DNA of 64,000 bases from Cryptomeria japonica (Eukaryota > Streptophyta > Pinopsida > Cupressales > Cupressaceae), in contig NC_081411.1 in the NCBI RefSeq assembly GCF_030272615.1, positions 42,397,140 through 42,461,139 on the forward strand, given 5' to 3'. Positions 1 through 10,105 of this stretch are shown piece by piece. The first letter of the stretch is position 1. Each line of letters opens with the position of its first letter. The notes beneath the pieces are model-generated. The model did not search any database, had not been told where the DNA came from, and saw nothing but the letters and a program-made list of their open reading frames with translations. The position numbers were made by a program, and so were the translations under genes.

Positions 1-80
1 ACCTTCTTGCTCTTGACAATCTGAAATTTACTTGCATCTTCAAATTCGGTGTCACTAGACTCTTTTGCCAAAATGAGTCT

Positions 81-1574
81 CTAAGTAGATTTCTTGTAAG
101 TTTTTGTTACCTTGGGTGCGGCAACACTCTTTGTTTTCTTACTCGGTGAAGCTGTAGATGCTCTTGTATTAGGTCGCTTTGCTGGAGGAGTCGGTGATAC
201 CTTTGATGTATCCAGCTTCTTCCTTTTCAATACTTTCCCTTTAGGCAATTTGGTGCTCAATGTTATAGCTGCCTCTTGGGTTTTAGATTCCTCTTCGGTA
301 ATGGCTATAGTGCCCTTGACAAGTGTGGAGGAAGAATCTTCTCCAAATTTCTTCCTTAATGCCTTAATCATCTTTGTTGCCTTCCTTGTAGCTTTGGGTA
401 CTACAATGCTCATTTTTACTTTTTCCTTCACTTCTTCATATGTTCCATACCTCAGCTCGGTAGCATGCCTTGGTAAAGTGAGGAATGCATCTATCTGTTG
501 TTGTATGATGTCAAAATCAATCTCATAACCCATAGGTGGAAAAGATTGAGTTCTTGGTTCCACAACATTCATATAACAGTAATCAGTGTCTACTTCAAAA
601 CATATGTCATCCTTGTATTTTTCCACTAGCTGGGGTGGAATTCTATGCCTGTTATGCATCTTCTCTTGAAACTTGCTAAAATAATCATCCATAATATCAT
701 TAAAGTTATCACCTAGATGTTTGATGTAGTCATTGATTTGATGGGTGATTGGTTGGTGTAGCTCCCAAACTACTTTACCGACTGATGGAAAGAATTTTTC
801 AAAATAGAAAAACATGCAAACTAACATTGATCCAAACTTCAATGTATTCACCGAGTTGTTCTTCTTCAGCTTCCTTATGGTGTTCAGATTCTCGAACAAG
901 TTTTTTAGCAATACTTCACAAAGATCAATTTTCATTCCCTTTTTCACAATTTTGTATGCTAGGTCGACTGCTGCACATGGTACATTGTTTTCCCTTGCCG
1001 ATTGGAAGAAATAGTAACCTTTTACTCTAATGGCAAACTTTAGCTCTGCATCAGTGACATTGTTCAATTTTAGTCCCCTGCAATCAGATTCTACTATGGT
1101 TAAACTGATCAATTCCTTCTGTGATATCATTTTCTGGGCTCGGGCATGATCATAAATAGGGTAACCAGTGATCAAATGAATGATTTCCTTGGTGATCTTA
1201 AATGGTTGCTCTTCTAGCCACATGAAGTCATCATGAACTCTGCTCAGAACAAACTTGACCCACTGGGGTTTGAATACATGGGGATAGGTTAGGGCTTCAA
1301 TCAATCTCTTGATTTTAATGTGTTTGTACTTGCTATCCAATTTCCTATCAGTGCAGAATTTATCATAGGTGTCTTTGATTTCAACATGACCTAGTTCTTC
1401 AACTTGACATTTGGTGAAGAATCTAACATCCTCAACTAATAAAACTTTATCCAGAATGAGTGAAAATGCAGTTTTGTCATCTAGTTCAGATGCAATTTTG
1501 GGAGTTAGAGAATATTTCAGTGAGGGCTTTTCAATGTTCTTAACAACAACGGGATTCTGGATCTTAGGTGCCAT
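81..1574 (-). CDS. Conserved retroelement ORF2 (copy A), unknown function
   Basis: 497 codons from an ATG at 1574. I do not recognise a named domain. The same protein occurs in B (42119-40785) and C (47497-49647), with shared blocks in the same order: VEDVR (residues 47-51), FVLSRVHDDFMWLE (about 108-121), an ITKE/ITGYP block (127-139), LKFG...FFYFE (245-259), VEKYKDDICF (317-326), VEPRT (348-352) and MGYE (358-361). From about residue 395 the protein turns Lys/Ser/Thr/Pro-rich and basic. It ends at a TAG at 81-83, but the frame stays open to position 1, and B and C also carry a TAG within their basic tail, so this stop is probably a nonsense mutation within a longer protein. It follows ORF1 in element order; G1 is inserted between them. 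A role in particle assembly or nucleic-acid binding is only a guess. Confidence 0.8.
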   Translation of the reverse strand: MAPKIQNPVVVKNIEKPSLKYSLTPKIASELDDKTAFSLILDKVLLVEDVRFFTKCQVEELGHVEIKDTYDKFCTDRKLDSKYKHIKIKRLIEALTYPHVFKPQWVKFVLSRVHDDFMWLEEQPFKITKEIIHLITGYPIYDHARAQKMISQKELISLTIVESDCRGLKLNNVTDAELKFAIRVKGYYFFQSARENNVPCAAVDLAYKIVKKGMKIDLCEVLLKNLFENLNTIRKLKKNNSVNTLKFGSMLVCMFFYFEKFFPSVGKVVWELHQPITHQINDYIKHLGDNFNDIMDDYFSKFQEKMHNRHRIPPQLVEKYKDDICFEVDTDYCYMNVVEPRTQSFPPMGYEIDFDIIQQQIDAFLTLPRHATELRYGTYEEVKEKVKMSIVVPKATRKATKMIKALRKKFGEDSSSTLVKGTIAITEEESKTQEAAITLSTKLPKGKVLKRKKLDTSKVSPTPPAKRPNTRASTASPSKKTKSVAAPKVTKTYKKST

Positions 1575-1647
1575 TGCCGATTAACACAAGATCCTTAGGG
1601 TTTGAAGATTTTCAAATGGCAGATGCTTCACACTTAGCAGATAATAA
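1575..1647 (-). other. ORF1-ORF2 spacer of element A, left part
   Basis: Short non-coding leader before the ORF2 ATG. It ends in aataa (1643-1647), the TSD of G1, and continues at 14376. Element C has a comparable leader before its ORF2 start at 47497. Confidence 0.6.
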
Positions 1648-2657
1648 TGTAGCATCGTAAATTGTACGCACTTGCTAGGGTGGTACAATTTCACACCTAG
1701 TTTAGCACCCGCCTTAGTGCATTTTACATTTGCATTGCATTTCTCCTTTAGCACTTAATTGATCAAATTAATTAGGTCTAAGGTCCTATTTCATCGTCCT
1801 CTACATCATAAAGTTGGGCCCTTTCATTAAAGTGTGCCCTTTTCATTTTATTCCTCCAATACATCACTCAATCAAAAACCCTAATTAAGTCCTATTTTGA
1901 GCTTGGGGGCTTGGTTTCGGGGGTCAAAACATCTCAAAATCACCTTTAACTTCGGGATTCTCTCTAAAATCATCATATCCGATGGCCCTGAAAATTTGGT
2001 GAAAAGTTGTCGGGACCGTGGCACCCGGAGTGCACATGGTCCCGGACATTTTTCCCAAAATTTTAGGAGCACAATCCAATCACAAAACAAAGCTTAACCC
2101 CAAGAAATTGGTGGGAAATTCAATCTCTAGGTCGGCCAAAAGATGAAATTACGATCTAGGGTTTCCTACATAAGAGCTCTCTTTCTTCATTTGAAAGGAT
2201 CCGATTTTTGTTTTCAGGAACCTCATATGCAGCGAAAGAGCAGATCTTTGAAGACTTCAACAACATTCAACATCCTTCTATCAAGCATTTATCAAATTTC
2301 ACTCATCCATTTAGGGCTTGGAAGACATTGAAGAACAATAGGAGATTACCGACTGAAGATTGGCTTGTACTCCTCCCTTGGGGGTTGGGTATGATTTCAT
2401 GTTGTTTTCATGTCTTTGCATAAGCTTCAATATATCCTTTATTCATGCTTTAGATCACTTTGCATCTTGATTTAGAGTATTTACATCATCATTTACAAGC
2501 AATTAGGGTTTACTTTCTAGGTTGCTCTAGTTTGCTTGCTTGCATTTTAGGACCTTGCACACACACTAGGTCTGCACACACAATACATTTTACAATACAA
2601 CTTGGCTATTCGTGGAGGTGGAAATCACCGAAGCGGGGGTTTGACTAAGGCAAAACC

Positions 2658-2665
2658 CTATATAG
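2658..2665 (+). promoter_or_regulatory. TATA box of the G1 5' LTR
   Basis: CTATATAG, followed by the GC-rich repeats and the end of the LTR. The same octamer sits at 13744 in the 3' LTR and, inverted, at 27067 in G2. Conservation and position suggest the core promoter. Confidence 0.6.
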
Positions 2666-2784
2666 CTGCCCATACCCTTTTCAGATATAAGTGCAGGTTT
2701 CAGGACTCGGACGACGCCGCAGGTGACAGATCCGGGAAAAGCAGGTCGAGACAGCACTCCACATCAAATTGCAGAGCAAAAGAC

Positions 2785-2884
2785 CTGGACAGGGGCGCTG
2801 GGCGCCCTGGTCCTGCTAGGACAGGGGCGCTGGGCACCCTGGTCCCTGGGACAGAGGCGCTGGGCGCCCTGGTCCTCCTGACAG
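2785..2884 (+). repeat. GC-rich tandem repeat in G1 5' LTR
   Basis: Three units of about 33 bp built around the self-complementary block GGCGCTGGGCGCCC, ending in tggtcc. The G1 3' LTR has two units and G2 has three, so the array varies between copies. It lies downstream of the TATA box, so it would be transcribed and could form strong hairpins. Confidence 0.75.
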
Positions 2885-3319
2885 ACAGCATTTTTTGACA
2901 TTTCCGACAGTTTTCCAGAGTGCAAAACAGCAGTTTCAGGTGCAGTTTTTGGGACAGAATCAGGACAGTGGCGCCCACACCCCTGTCCCGAACATTTTCA
3001 ATCAAATTTTGACTCCGGGTACGCATCTGCATTCTTGTTTTGTCCTTGTGTTTACAGCTGTTCATTGTTTAATCTCAATTCTGCAATCTTGTTATTAGTT
3101 CATACTTGCATTTTGGGATTAGGAATTGAACTTGCATCATTTGATCTTCCAATTTCAACAAAGGAATAGAAATCCTAATAGGTAGCCTGTGGCTCTCTCT
3201 TTCACAAGAAGAAGTAGCCAATTGTGTGATACCTCTAGGCTCTTTCGTATTCCGTAATGTGTGTCGAAAGGTAGGATTAGGGCATGTTAACCTAGTCTCG
3301 CTTTTTCCCTTACACATTT

Positions 3320-3336
3320 TGGTGAACCTGACGTGA
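3320..3336 (+). other. Putative primer-binding site of G1
   Basis: TGGTGAACCTGACGTGA begins three bases after the 5' LTR end at 3316. Position and the leading TGG fit a primer site, but I cannot name the tRNA. It differs from the tRNA-iMet sites of A, B, C and L1. Confidence 0.4.
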
Positions 3337-3490
3337 AACTATCATTGCTTCCTCTTGCATTGCATTTGTTAGATCTAGATCTAGATTTAATGTGTTTTCA
3401 TTTCATTTTCATTAAAAAGAAAGAAAAAAAAAAAGGGGGTGTGTTTTTTTTGCATTGTGTGTTTAAATTTTATGCAACCTTTATTTCAAA

Positions 3491-4060
3491 ATGTCAGATT
3501 TTTATTTGCAAAATGTTCATGCTTTTGATGATTATTATGAGTATTGCCAAGACAAATTAGATGAAGCTTTAGATGAGTTTTTAAACCCTAAAGATTCCAA
3601 ACCTTCATTTTACCAAAAACTCATAAACCTTGTTACTATGCCATTTAGATGTGATGAGAAAGATAAGTTGAATGGTTCCTCTCAAGGGTACATTCCTATC
3701 AACTCTTCCACTGAATCTAGTAACATGGTTGTGTTCAATAATCCCCTCTATGAGGAGATGTCTCCTTTTGAATCAAAAGATAAACCTTTTAATCGATATG
3801 ATCATGCTTTGTTGGATGATGCTCTTGATGACTTTGTGGCTTTATCGAAATCTTTAAACAAGAACAAGACTTCTAAATTGGTTAACATGATAAACTTGAA
3901 TGAGCATAACAAGCCTCTCTTGAAGTCCAAGGTGCTTATCCTTCTCCCACCTTTCAAGTTCCTAAATCACCTCTCCTTACTGTCCAAGGAGGGTATAATC
4001 ATGATTCTTTTCGTACTCCGAATAAACCAATCATCACCGTGCAAGGAAGAAAACCTATAA
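3491..4060 (+). pseudogene. Short ORF in the gag position of G1, frameshifted
   Basis: 189 codons opening 175 bp after the LTR. The N-terminal two thirds are acidic (DDYYEYCQDKLDEALDEF near residue 14). No capsid-like gag domain and no CCHC knuckle is visible. After about residue 150 the sense moves to the next frame, where repeated VQGGY-type peptides lead into the 4039 ORF. The G2 protein keeps these VQGGY repeats in a continuous frame (31750 downstream), so G1 has a frameshift here. Known Tat elements usually have a gag of several hundred residues, so this one is reduced or replaced. Confidence 0.6.
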
Positions 4061-6126
4061 GTCCTTATAGTTATGCCAAGCAAATAACTAGAGAGAGTTA
4101 TCATGCAGTTGCCCATACTTATCACACCAGAAATAATAGGCAGCCTAATCCTCCTCCTGTTATTCTAGTTTCTCTTCCTAATCCTCAACCAATTCTTCCA
4201 CAAGCTCCCCGTATTTCACAAGTTATGGGTAAGGAATATGATCTCATAGAACAACTTAAAGCTACCCCTGCTAAGATATCCCTTTGGGATTTGATTCAAA
4301 CTTCTTCCGCTCATCATGGAATGTTACAAGATGCCTTGAAAGATTTGAATGTTCCTCCACCGAATACATCTAGTAATATAGCATCTTTAGTTAACTCTGT
4401 GATGAATCCTAAAGCTCAAATTGTGTTTACCCAAGATGAGTTGCCTACTAGTGAAATTCAACAACAATATGATCCCTTGATGATTGTGGTTATCATGAAA
4501 GACACTGCTATAAGACGAACACTAGTAGATAATAGCTCTGGCCTTAATGTGTGTAGCATTAATCTATTGCATAAAATGAATGTGGATACATCTCTCATTG
4601 AGCCTGACTCACGTCCCATTCGAGGCTTTGACAATGTGGCTAAGACTTCATTAGGTATTATCACCCTACCTCTCACAGTAGGACCTATTACTTTGCCTAC
4701 TCCTATCCATGTTATGTCGGGAAATTTAACATACAACTTGTTATTAGGGAGGCCTTGGATTCACAGTATGCAAGTTGTCCCCTCTACATTGCATAGACAA
4801 GTTAAATTTATATATGAAAATAAGACATATACCTTGATAGGTGATACTAATTTCCAAGCTTGTCTACAAACATCTACTTCCAAAGGGGGTTCTTCTAAGC
4901 CATCCTCGCCTAGTGATGACTCTTTAAACAAGATACCTATCGATGAATCTTCGCTCTCAGATGATCAAAATTCTTTGGATGAGTCTGGAGCTCCTAAAGA
5001 AGATTCTTCTCGACTTGAATCTACACATAAGAAGGATTTTGATCCTGAGAAGGTTCTCGAAGAAGACGATTGGGGATCTCTTGATTTCAATCCCACCTTT
5101 GTAGGTGAATATAAGGTTCCTTCTAGAGAGCTTAAAGTTGAAAAGAAGGAAGAAGCTAAAAATCAATCAATCTTACCTGAACCTATGAGTAATAATTTTG
5201 TGGCCACTTCTCAAACTTCTTCTCCTCACACCTCTAATTATGAAGAGTTTGATTCTTTGTCTTATGAAAAACCACCTCCTCTTTCTGAAATGGCTAATCG
5301 TTATGGTCGTGGTTTTCGCATTTTTGCTAAGCATGGGTATCATGGAAAAGGTTGTGGTGCTCATGAACAAGGGATAAAAGTTCCTCTAGAGACTAATTTT
5401 CACAATTATGCCTTTGGACTTGGCTATAATCCCTGCAAACGCACTAAAGCTTCTAAAAGACCATGCATTAGTGTTAATGCTATTTCTACATCTCTATCAA
5501 TGCAACACCTCGAGTATATTGATGGGGATCCTTCGTGTGCCTGTGCTTTGGATGTCTTCCCTACCGATGATGCTTTAGCTGAATTTTTGGGAGCCTATGA
5601 CACTCTTCCTCGTTATCATCACAATAGGGGACTCCCTTATTGTTTGAACACTGAAGCCTATTTTGGAAAAGAGATTGATAATGATGAGATTGTGAAAGAA
5701 TTCCCTCAGTTAAAGGATACTCCTCAACAAAGTAATCTTCTCATAAGTGACACCACTGATGTTAAGATGGATCCTTGCAATAAGGAGAAAGTTATTAAAA
5801 TTGGAAAATGTTTGGATGAAGAAGAACAAAAACAATATGAAGATTTATTGCACGAATTCCCTGAGATCTTTGCTTGGACATACTCTGACATGCCTGGTAT
5901 AGATCCTAAGATTGTTACTCATAACATCGTCTTAGTTCCTAATGCTAAGCCTGTGAAACAAAAGATTCGAAAAATGAATCCTAAGGTGGCTCTGCTTGTT
6001 AAGGCTGAGATTGAAAAGTTATTGGAGGCTGGATTTATCCGCCTTATTGACTATTCCCCATGGATTTCAAATATTGTCGCTGTGGCTAAACCAGATAACA
6101 AAATAAGAATGTGTACCAATTTTTGA
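4039..6126 (+). CDS. G1 pol, N-terminal part: retropepsin, G-patch, start of RT
   Basis: 695 codons. A retropepsin-like domain lies at about residues 150-270, with DNSSG near 163 (G2 has DNGSG) and a later LLGRPW block typical of plant gypsy proteases. A glycine-rich segment with GYHGKGCGAHEQGI near residue 433, followed by FGLGY, looks like a G-patch. From about residue 580 the RT leader follows (FAWTYSDMPGID, then PKVALLVKAEIEKLLEAGFI). The ORF stops at a TGA at 6124-6126 inside RT where the family has Arg (F-R-DLN); CGA to TGA explains it. The same frame continues at 6130 without a shift. The true start is upstream of 4039, across a frameshift. Confidence 0.88.
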   Translation: MQGRKPISPYSYAKQITRESYHAVAHTYHTRNNRQPNPPPVILVSLPNPQPILPQAPRISQVMGKEYDLIEQLKATPAKISLWDLIQTSSAHHGMLQDALKDLNVPPPNTSSNIASLVNSVMNPKAQIVFTQDELPTSEIQQQYDPLMIVVIMKDTAIRRTLVDNSSGLNVCSINLLHKMNVDTSLIEPDSRPIRGFDNVAKTSLGIITLPLTVGPITLPTPIHVMSGNLTYNLLLGRPWIHSMQVVPSTLHRQVKFIYENKTYTLIGDTNFQACLQTSTSKGGSSKPSSPSDDSLNKIPIDESSLSDDQNSLDESGAPKEDSSRLESTHKKDFDPEKVLEEDDWGSLDFNPTFVGEYKVPSRELKVEKKEEAKNQSILPEPMSNNFVATSQTSSPHTSNYEEFDSLSYEKPPPLSEMANRYGRGFRIFAKHGYHGKGCGAHEQGIKVPLETNFHNYAFGLGYNPCKRTKASKRPCISVNAISTSLSMQHLEYIDGDPSCACALDVFPTDDALAEFLGAYDTLPRYHHNRGLPYCLNTEAYFGKEIDNDEIVKEFPQLKDTPQQSNLLISDTTDVKMDPCNKEKVIKIGKCLDEEEQKQYEDLLHEFPEIFAWTYSDMPGIDPKIVTHNIVLVPNAKPVKQKIRKMNPKVALLVKAEIEKLLEAGFIRLIDYSPWISNIVAVAKPDNKIRMCTNF

Positions 6127-6129
6127 GAT

Positions 6130-7437
6130 TTGAATAAGGCTTCCTTGAAAGATGATTTCCCTCTTCCAAACATTGACATGATAGTTGATTCTACGGCAGG
6201 ACATGCCTTGTTATCCTTCATGGATGGTTTTTCAAGATACAATCAAATTTTCATTAACCCTCAAAACCAATTTAAAACCACTTTCACCACCCCTTGGGGT
6301 ACGTTTTGTTGGATAATGATGCCTTTTGGACTTAAAAATGCCGGTGCAACTTATCAACGAGCGATGACCCTTATCTTTCATGATTATATGCATAAGATTT
6401 TAGAGGATTATGTTGATGATATTTTAGCCAAATCCATTCTTTGCATAGATCATATTAAAATCCTTTGTCAAATCTTTGAAAGAGTTCGTAAATATCACAT
6501 GTGCTTGAATCCCCGAAAATGTGTTTTCGGTGTGGATAGTGGAAAACTATTAGGATTCATAGTTTCGCATCGTGGGATTGAGGTGGACACTAAGAAAATA
6601 GATGCTATTGTCAACATGCCACCTCCTAGAAATGTGTCTCAACTTAAAAGCTTACAAGGAAAGATTCAAGCTATTCGTAGGTTTGTATCTCAACTTGCGG
6701 ATCGTACCTTTCCTTTTACTCAACTTCTTAAAAAGGATATCACTTTTCAATGGAATGAAGATTGTCAGCAAGCATTTGAAGATTTAAAAGTGTATTTGGC
6801 TAGTCCTCCTATTCTTCAACCTGCCGAACCTTCTAAACCTTTCCTTCTGTATACAGCTGCTTCCTCTCATGCTCTCGCAGCATTGTTGGCACAACATGAT
6901 AAAGATGGTAAGGAATGTCCGGTTTATTACATAATTCATACCTTACTCGATTATGAGACCCAATATTCTGCGATAGAAAGACAATGCTTGGCCTTGGTGT
7001 TTGCGACTCAGAAATTGAGACATTTTCTCTTAAATTTAGAAGTCCACGTCATGGTAAATTTTGATCCTTTGAAGCATCTTTTCTCTAAAACTGATTTATC
7101 AGGACGCCTAGCTAAGTGGGTTATGATGTTAACTGAATTTGACCTTAAATTTGTTTCACAAAGAGCAATTAAAGGACAAGCATTGACTGATCACTTAGTT
7201 GAGGCCCCTTCACCTTTCTCCTTCCCTAATTCTGAGTCTTTCCCCGATGACTTCATTCTTTCTATAAAGAAAGATGAAACTTGGGAATTATACTTTGATG
7301 GTTCTAAGTGTCATATGGGATCGGGGGCAGGTGTTGTTCTGATTTCTCCTACAAGGAAAACCATTCCCTTATCCTATCATCTAAATTTCCTGTGTACCAA
7401 TAACATCGCTGAGTATGAGGCTCTTATAACGGAATAA
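6130..7437 (+). CDS. G1 pol, middle part: RT, RNase H and second RNase H
   Basis: 435 codons in the frame of the preceding ORF. RT blocks: LNKASLKDDFPLPNID at the start, TTPWGTFCWIMMPFGLKNAG (residues 56-75) and the catalytic YVDD at about 94-97. An RNase H with DEAD-box-like thumb follows (about 240-350; TAASSHALAALLAQ, then LVFATQKLRHFLL). A second, archaeal-type RNase H starts near residue 388 (YFDGSKCHMGSGAGV) and runs to the end (NNIAEYEALI). This double RNase H marks the Tat lineage. The ORF ends at 7437 because of a one-base loss at about 7430; RNase H continues in the next frame (GDSQLIIRQV near 7479). Confidence 0.9.
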   Translation: MNKASLKDDFPLPNIDMIVDSTAGHALLSFMDGFSRYNQIFINPQNQFKTTFTTPWGTFCWIMMPFGLKNAGATYQRAMTLIFHDYMHKILEDYVDDILAKSILCIDHIKILCQIFERVRKYHMCLNPRKCVFGVDSGKLLGFIVSHRGIEVDTKKIDAIVNMPPPRNVSQLKSLQGKIQAIRRFVSQLADRTFPFTQLLKKDITFQWNEDCQQAFEDLKVYLASPPILQPAEPSKPFLLYTAASSHALAALLAQHDKDGKECPVYYIIHTLLDYETQYSAIERQCLALVFATQKLRHFLLNLEVHVMVNFDPLKHLFSKTDLSGRLAKWVMMLTEFDLKFVSQRAIKGQALTDHLVEAPSPFSFPNSESFPDDFILSIKKDETWELYFDGSKCHMGSGAGVVLISPTRKTIPLSYHLNFLCTNNIAEYEALITE

Positions 7438-7490
7438 AAGCAGCCTTAGCTCTGAACATAAAACACATACATATTTATGGAGATTCTCAA

Positions 7491-8396
7491 TTGATTATAA
7501 GACAAGTAACAAGACTGTATCAAGCAAAACAAGACAAATTATCACAATATAAAGACCTTGCTATCTCTTTATTACAAAAATTCAATTCTTATACCATGGA
7601 ACCTGTTCCTCAAAAAGATAATCGACATGCGGATGCAATGGCATGTGTGGCTTCTCTTGTATCTTTAGAGGACCCTGTGGTTGATCTTAAATTTGTTATT
7701 CACAACCTTATTTCTCCAGCTATTGTAGACGATTTTAGCTTGGTAACATGTTGTGACTTTGTAGATTCAGACGAGTGGTATTCGCATATCGTAAGATATT
7801 TGACCGATGTTACCTTTCTTGATTCCGCCAATAGGAACACTAGGGCTAGAATCCGCAAGCTATCTGCTAGGTATATCATTCTTTCTAATGTCCTTTACCG
7901 AAGGGGTTATGACGGTCTTCTCCTTCACTATCTTAACAAATCAGAAATCCCCGTTGCTCTCGAAGAGGCACATTCAGGTGCCTGTGGGGGGCATTTCGGA
8001 GGCAAATCCTTGGTTCAAAGATTGCTTCGTATGGGATACTATTGGCAAACTATGCAGAAGGATTCTTTTTCATTTGTTAAGAAGTGTCATCAATGTCAAC
8101 AACACAATAATCTGATTCATGCTCCTGCCCAAGAACTTCGTTCTCAAGTAGCTTCTTGGCCTTTCTCCGCATGGGGTTTGGATCTCATTGGTAAAATCTC
8201 TCCTCCTTCATCTCAAGGACACACCTTCATTATAACTGCAACAGATTACTTTACGAAGTGGGTAGAAGCTATTCCCCTTCGCTCTACTACTGCTGAAGTG
8301 ATTTGTCAATTTCTTCTAGAAAACATCATTTCTCGATTCGGGATACCTTCCACTATAATCTCAGATAATGGGACATCATTTAAGAAAAGGACGTGA
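7491..8396 (+). CDS. G1 pol: end of second RNase H and integrase
   Basis: 301 codons. The first 60 residues finish the second RNase H (KDNRHADAMACVASL). The integrase zinc-binding region has His residues in HSGACGGHFGG (about 161-171) and CHQC (about 199-202), forming HHCC. The catalytic core begins with GLDLIG (first Asp, about 231) and reaches SDNGTSF (second Asp, about 292). A frameshift at about 8385-8396 moves the rest of the core, including the catalytic Glu, into the frame of 8393. The annotated start is arbitrary, because the frame is entered from the pol frameshift near 7430. Confidence 0.88.
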   Translation: MIIRQVTRLYQAKQDKLSQYKDLAISLLQKFNSYTMEPVPQKDNRHADAMACVASLVSLEDPVVDLKFVIHNLISPAIVDDFSLVTCCDFVDSDEWYSHIVRYLTDVTFLDSANRNTRARIRKLSARYIILSNVLYRRGYDGLLLHYLNKSEIPVALEEAHSGACGGHFGGKSLVQRLLRMGYYWQTMQKDSFSFVKKCHQCQQHNNLIHAPAQELRSQVASWPFSAWGLDLIGKISPPSSQGHTFIITATDYFTKWVEAIPLRSTTAEVICQFLLENIISRFGIPSTIISDNGTSFKKRT

Positions 8397-9034
8397 AGAA
8401 ATTCCTCGAGAAGTATCATATCAAACATCGATTTTCTACACCATACTATCCTCAGTCAAATGGTCAAGCCGAATCATCCAATAAGATAATTGAACAAATT
8501 CTTCGCAAAACTGTGAATAAGCATGGTAAGGATTGGAGTAACCAGCTAATCTATGCTCTTTGGGCCTACCGAACGAGTGTACGAATTGCTACAGGAACTA
8601 CTCCTTATAATCTTGTTTATGGCGCTGACGCTATTATGCCTTTAGAGTTAGAGATTTCATCACTTAGGGTTTCTCTCAAAGGTATAGTAGATGATGACTC
8701 TTATAGAGAACAATGACTTCAACAGCTTCAGATGCTTGATGAACAGCGTATAAATGCTCTTGAGCATATTCAAGCATATCACAAAACTCTACAATGAAGC
8801 TATAATGATAAGGTTATTCAACGTTCCTTCTCGATAGGTGACTTAGTTCTCTATGAGAATCAGCGCAATGTGAATGCCTTACCTGTAGAAAAGGGAAAAT
8901 TTAGTCCTAATTGGCTTGGACCATACATCGTTATTGAAGATTATGGATCAGGTGCTTACAAAATAGCGGATGTAGACGATACACCTCTTAAAGAACCTAT
9001 CAATGCTATGCACTTGCGTAGATATTATGCTTAA
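8393..9034 (+). pseudogene. G1 integrase C-terminal part with two TGA stops
   Basis: The core continues with YYPQSNGQAESSNK, which supplies the catalytic Glu at about 8467, then WAYRTSVRIATGTTPY. The frame is cut by TGA at 8714-8716 and again near 8795, both positions where CGA (Arg) is likely. It then reads through GDLVLYENQR and KFSPNWLGPYIV, the usual GPYIV-type end of plant gypsy integrases, to HLRRYYA and a TAA at 9032-9034. No chromodomain is seen, as expected for Tat. Confidence 0.85.
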
Positions 9035-9627
9035 TTCTTCATTCCTTATTTATCTTCTTTTCAGTTCTTCAACATTGGGTCATATGTTAGTATCTCCTAA
9101 TTAGAGCAAAATAGAATTAAATGTTATGGTGTTTAATCTATATTGCTTCGTTCTTGACAAGCGTGTTTCCTTACTTCATAGTTTGTCTTGAATTCATTTA
9201 TGTAAATTGTAAAAGATTTACATTTCCATTATGCTAGCATATTTCGCAATGTCTTATGCATTAAGTAGGATCGTATCATGTCGTGTTTAAGTTCAAAATT
9301 AAATCACATTAGTTATATGATTCTTAGACTTAATGCATATTTCTTCCCTATCATCAATGTAGTACTTGATTAAATTAAGTCACACATGTATCAATTTAAT
9401 CATGGAGCATTGAGAAATCAATCACATGGAAATTAAATCCTGAACATACATGTACATCTACCAAATGTATTAGATTTAATCAAAACAAAATATACATTGT
9501 TTTAGGCATTAAAGATAGCACATTTGAGACAAAGAGAAGCATGTATATATATATATATATATATGTGGATCATATACAAATATAGGTCACTGTACATCCA
9601 AAATGTGACCTATCCTACATCATAAAA
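9035..9627 (+). other. AT-rich spacer after G1 pol, with a (TA)n run
   Basis: No coding signal. It contains a simple TA repeat at about 9544-9564. It separates the end of pol from the 3' end of the antisense gene. Confidence 0.6.
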
Positions 9628-10013
9628 TCATCTCCTATCCCTAGGGCTGGTGGCTGGAGAGTGTTGACTAGATGCTCCCTCCTGATCTGGCCGTGCAGGT
9701 GGACCCATAGGTGTGTAGCGTGATATAGACCGCGAGTGACTCCGAGAGGAACTCCTACGATCCCTATCCATAAGGATCGCACGATAGGAGGAAGCCTCGG
9801 CCTGAGCAGCTGCTAGATCTCGCCGCGCCCACTAAAGGTCCTCTGATAGGACTCTCTCTCTCTCCATATGTCTACCTGTACTCAGAATGGGGAAAACAAG
9901 TCCTCATGCCAACCCGCGTTCCCCTGAGGCCTATAAGCAATCTGGGAGGAACTAGGGATCTATGCCATCGTGGAAATGTCTATCACTACTTGCTAAATCA
10001 GGGGACGCCACTC

Positions 10014-10105
10014 CTGCACATTAGCTGTAGCAGTAGAACAGATTTTTGTATTAGTACCATTCTATATCATCAAAACATTAATCAATCAATATAAACCTAC
10101 TATAC
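10014..10105 (-). other. Possible second intron of the antisense PMD gene
   Basis: Minus-strand donor CAG then GTATAG (from 10105), with two possible acceptors ending at 10025 (CTACAG) or 10014 (GTGCAG). The interior is AT-rich, unlike the GC-richer flanks. Weaker than intron 1. Confidence 0.4.

Larger units (their letters stand above)
1648..3316 (+). repeat. G1 5' LTR
   Basis: 1669 bp from TGTAGCATCG to CCCTTACACA, matching 12735-14370 throughout. It is longer than the 3' LTR mainly because it has three rather than two copies of a GGCGCTGGGCGCCC unit. It contains a TATA box at 2658. Confidence 0.93.

Noticed and set aside
1881..3317. Small frames in the G1 LTR, repeated at 12968-14119 and 26561-27847
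   Set aside because: LTR sequence; the recurrence reflects LTR copies, and the frames are on both strands.
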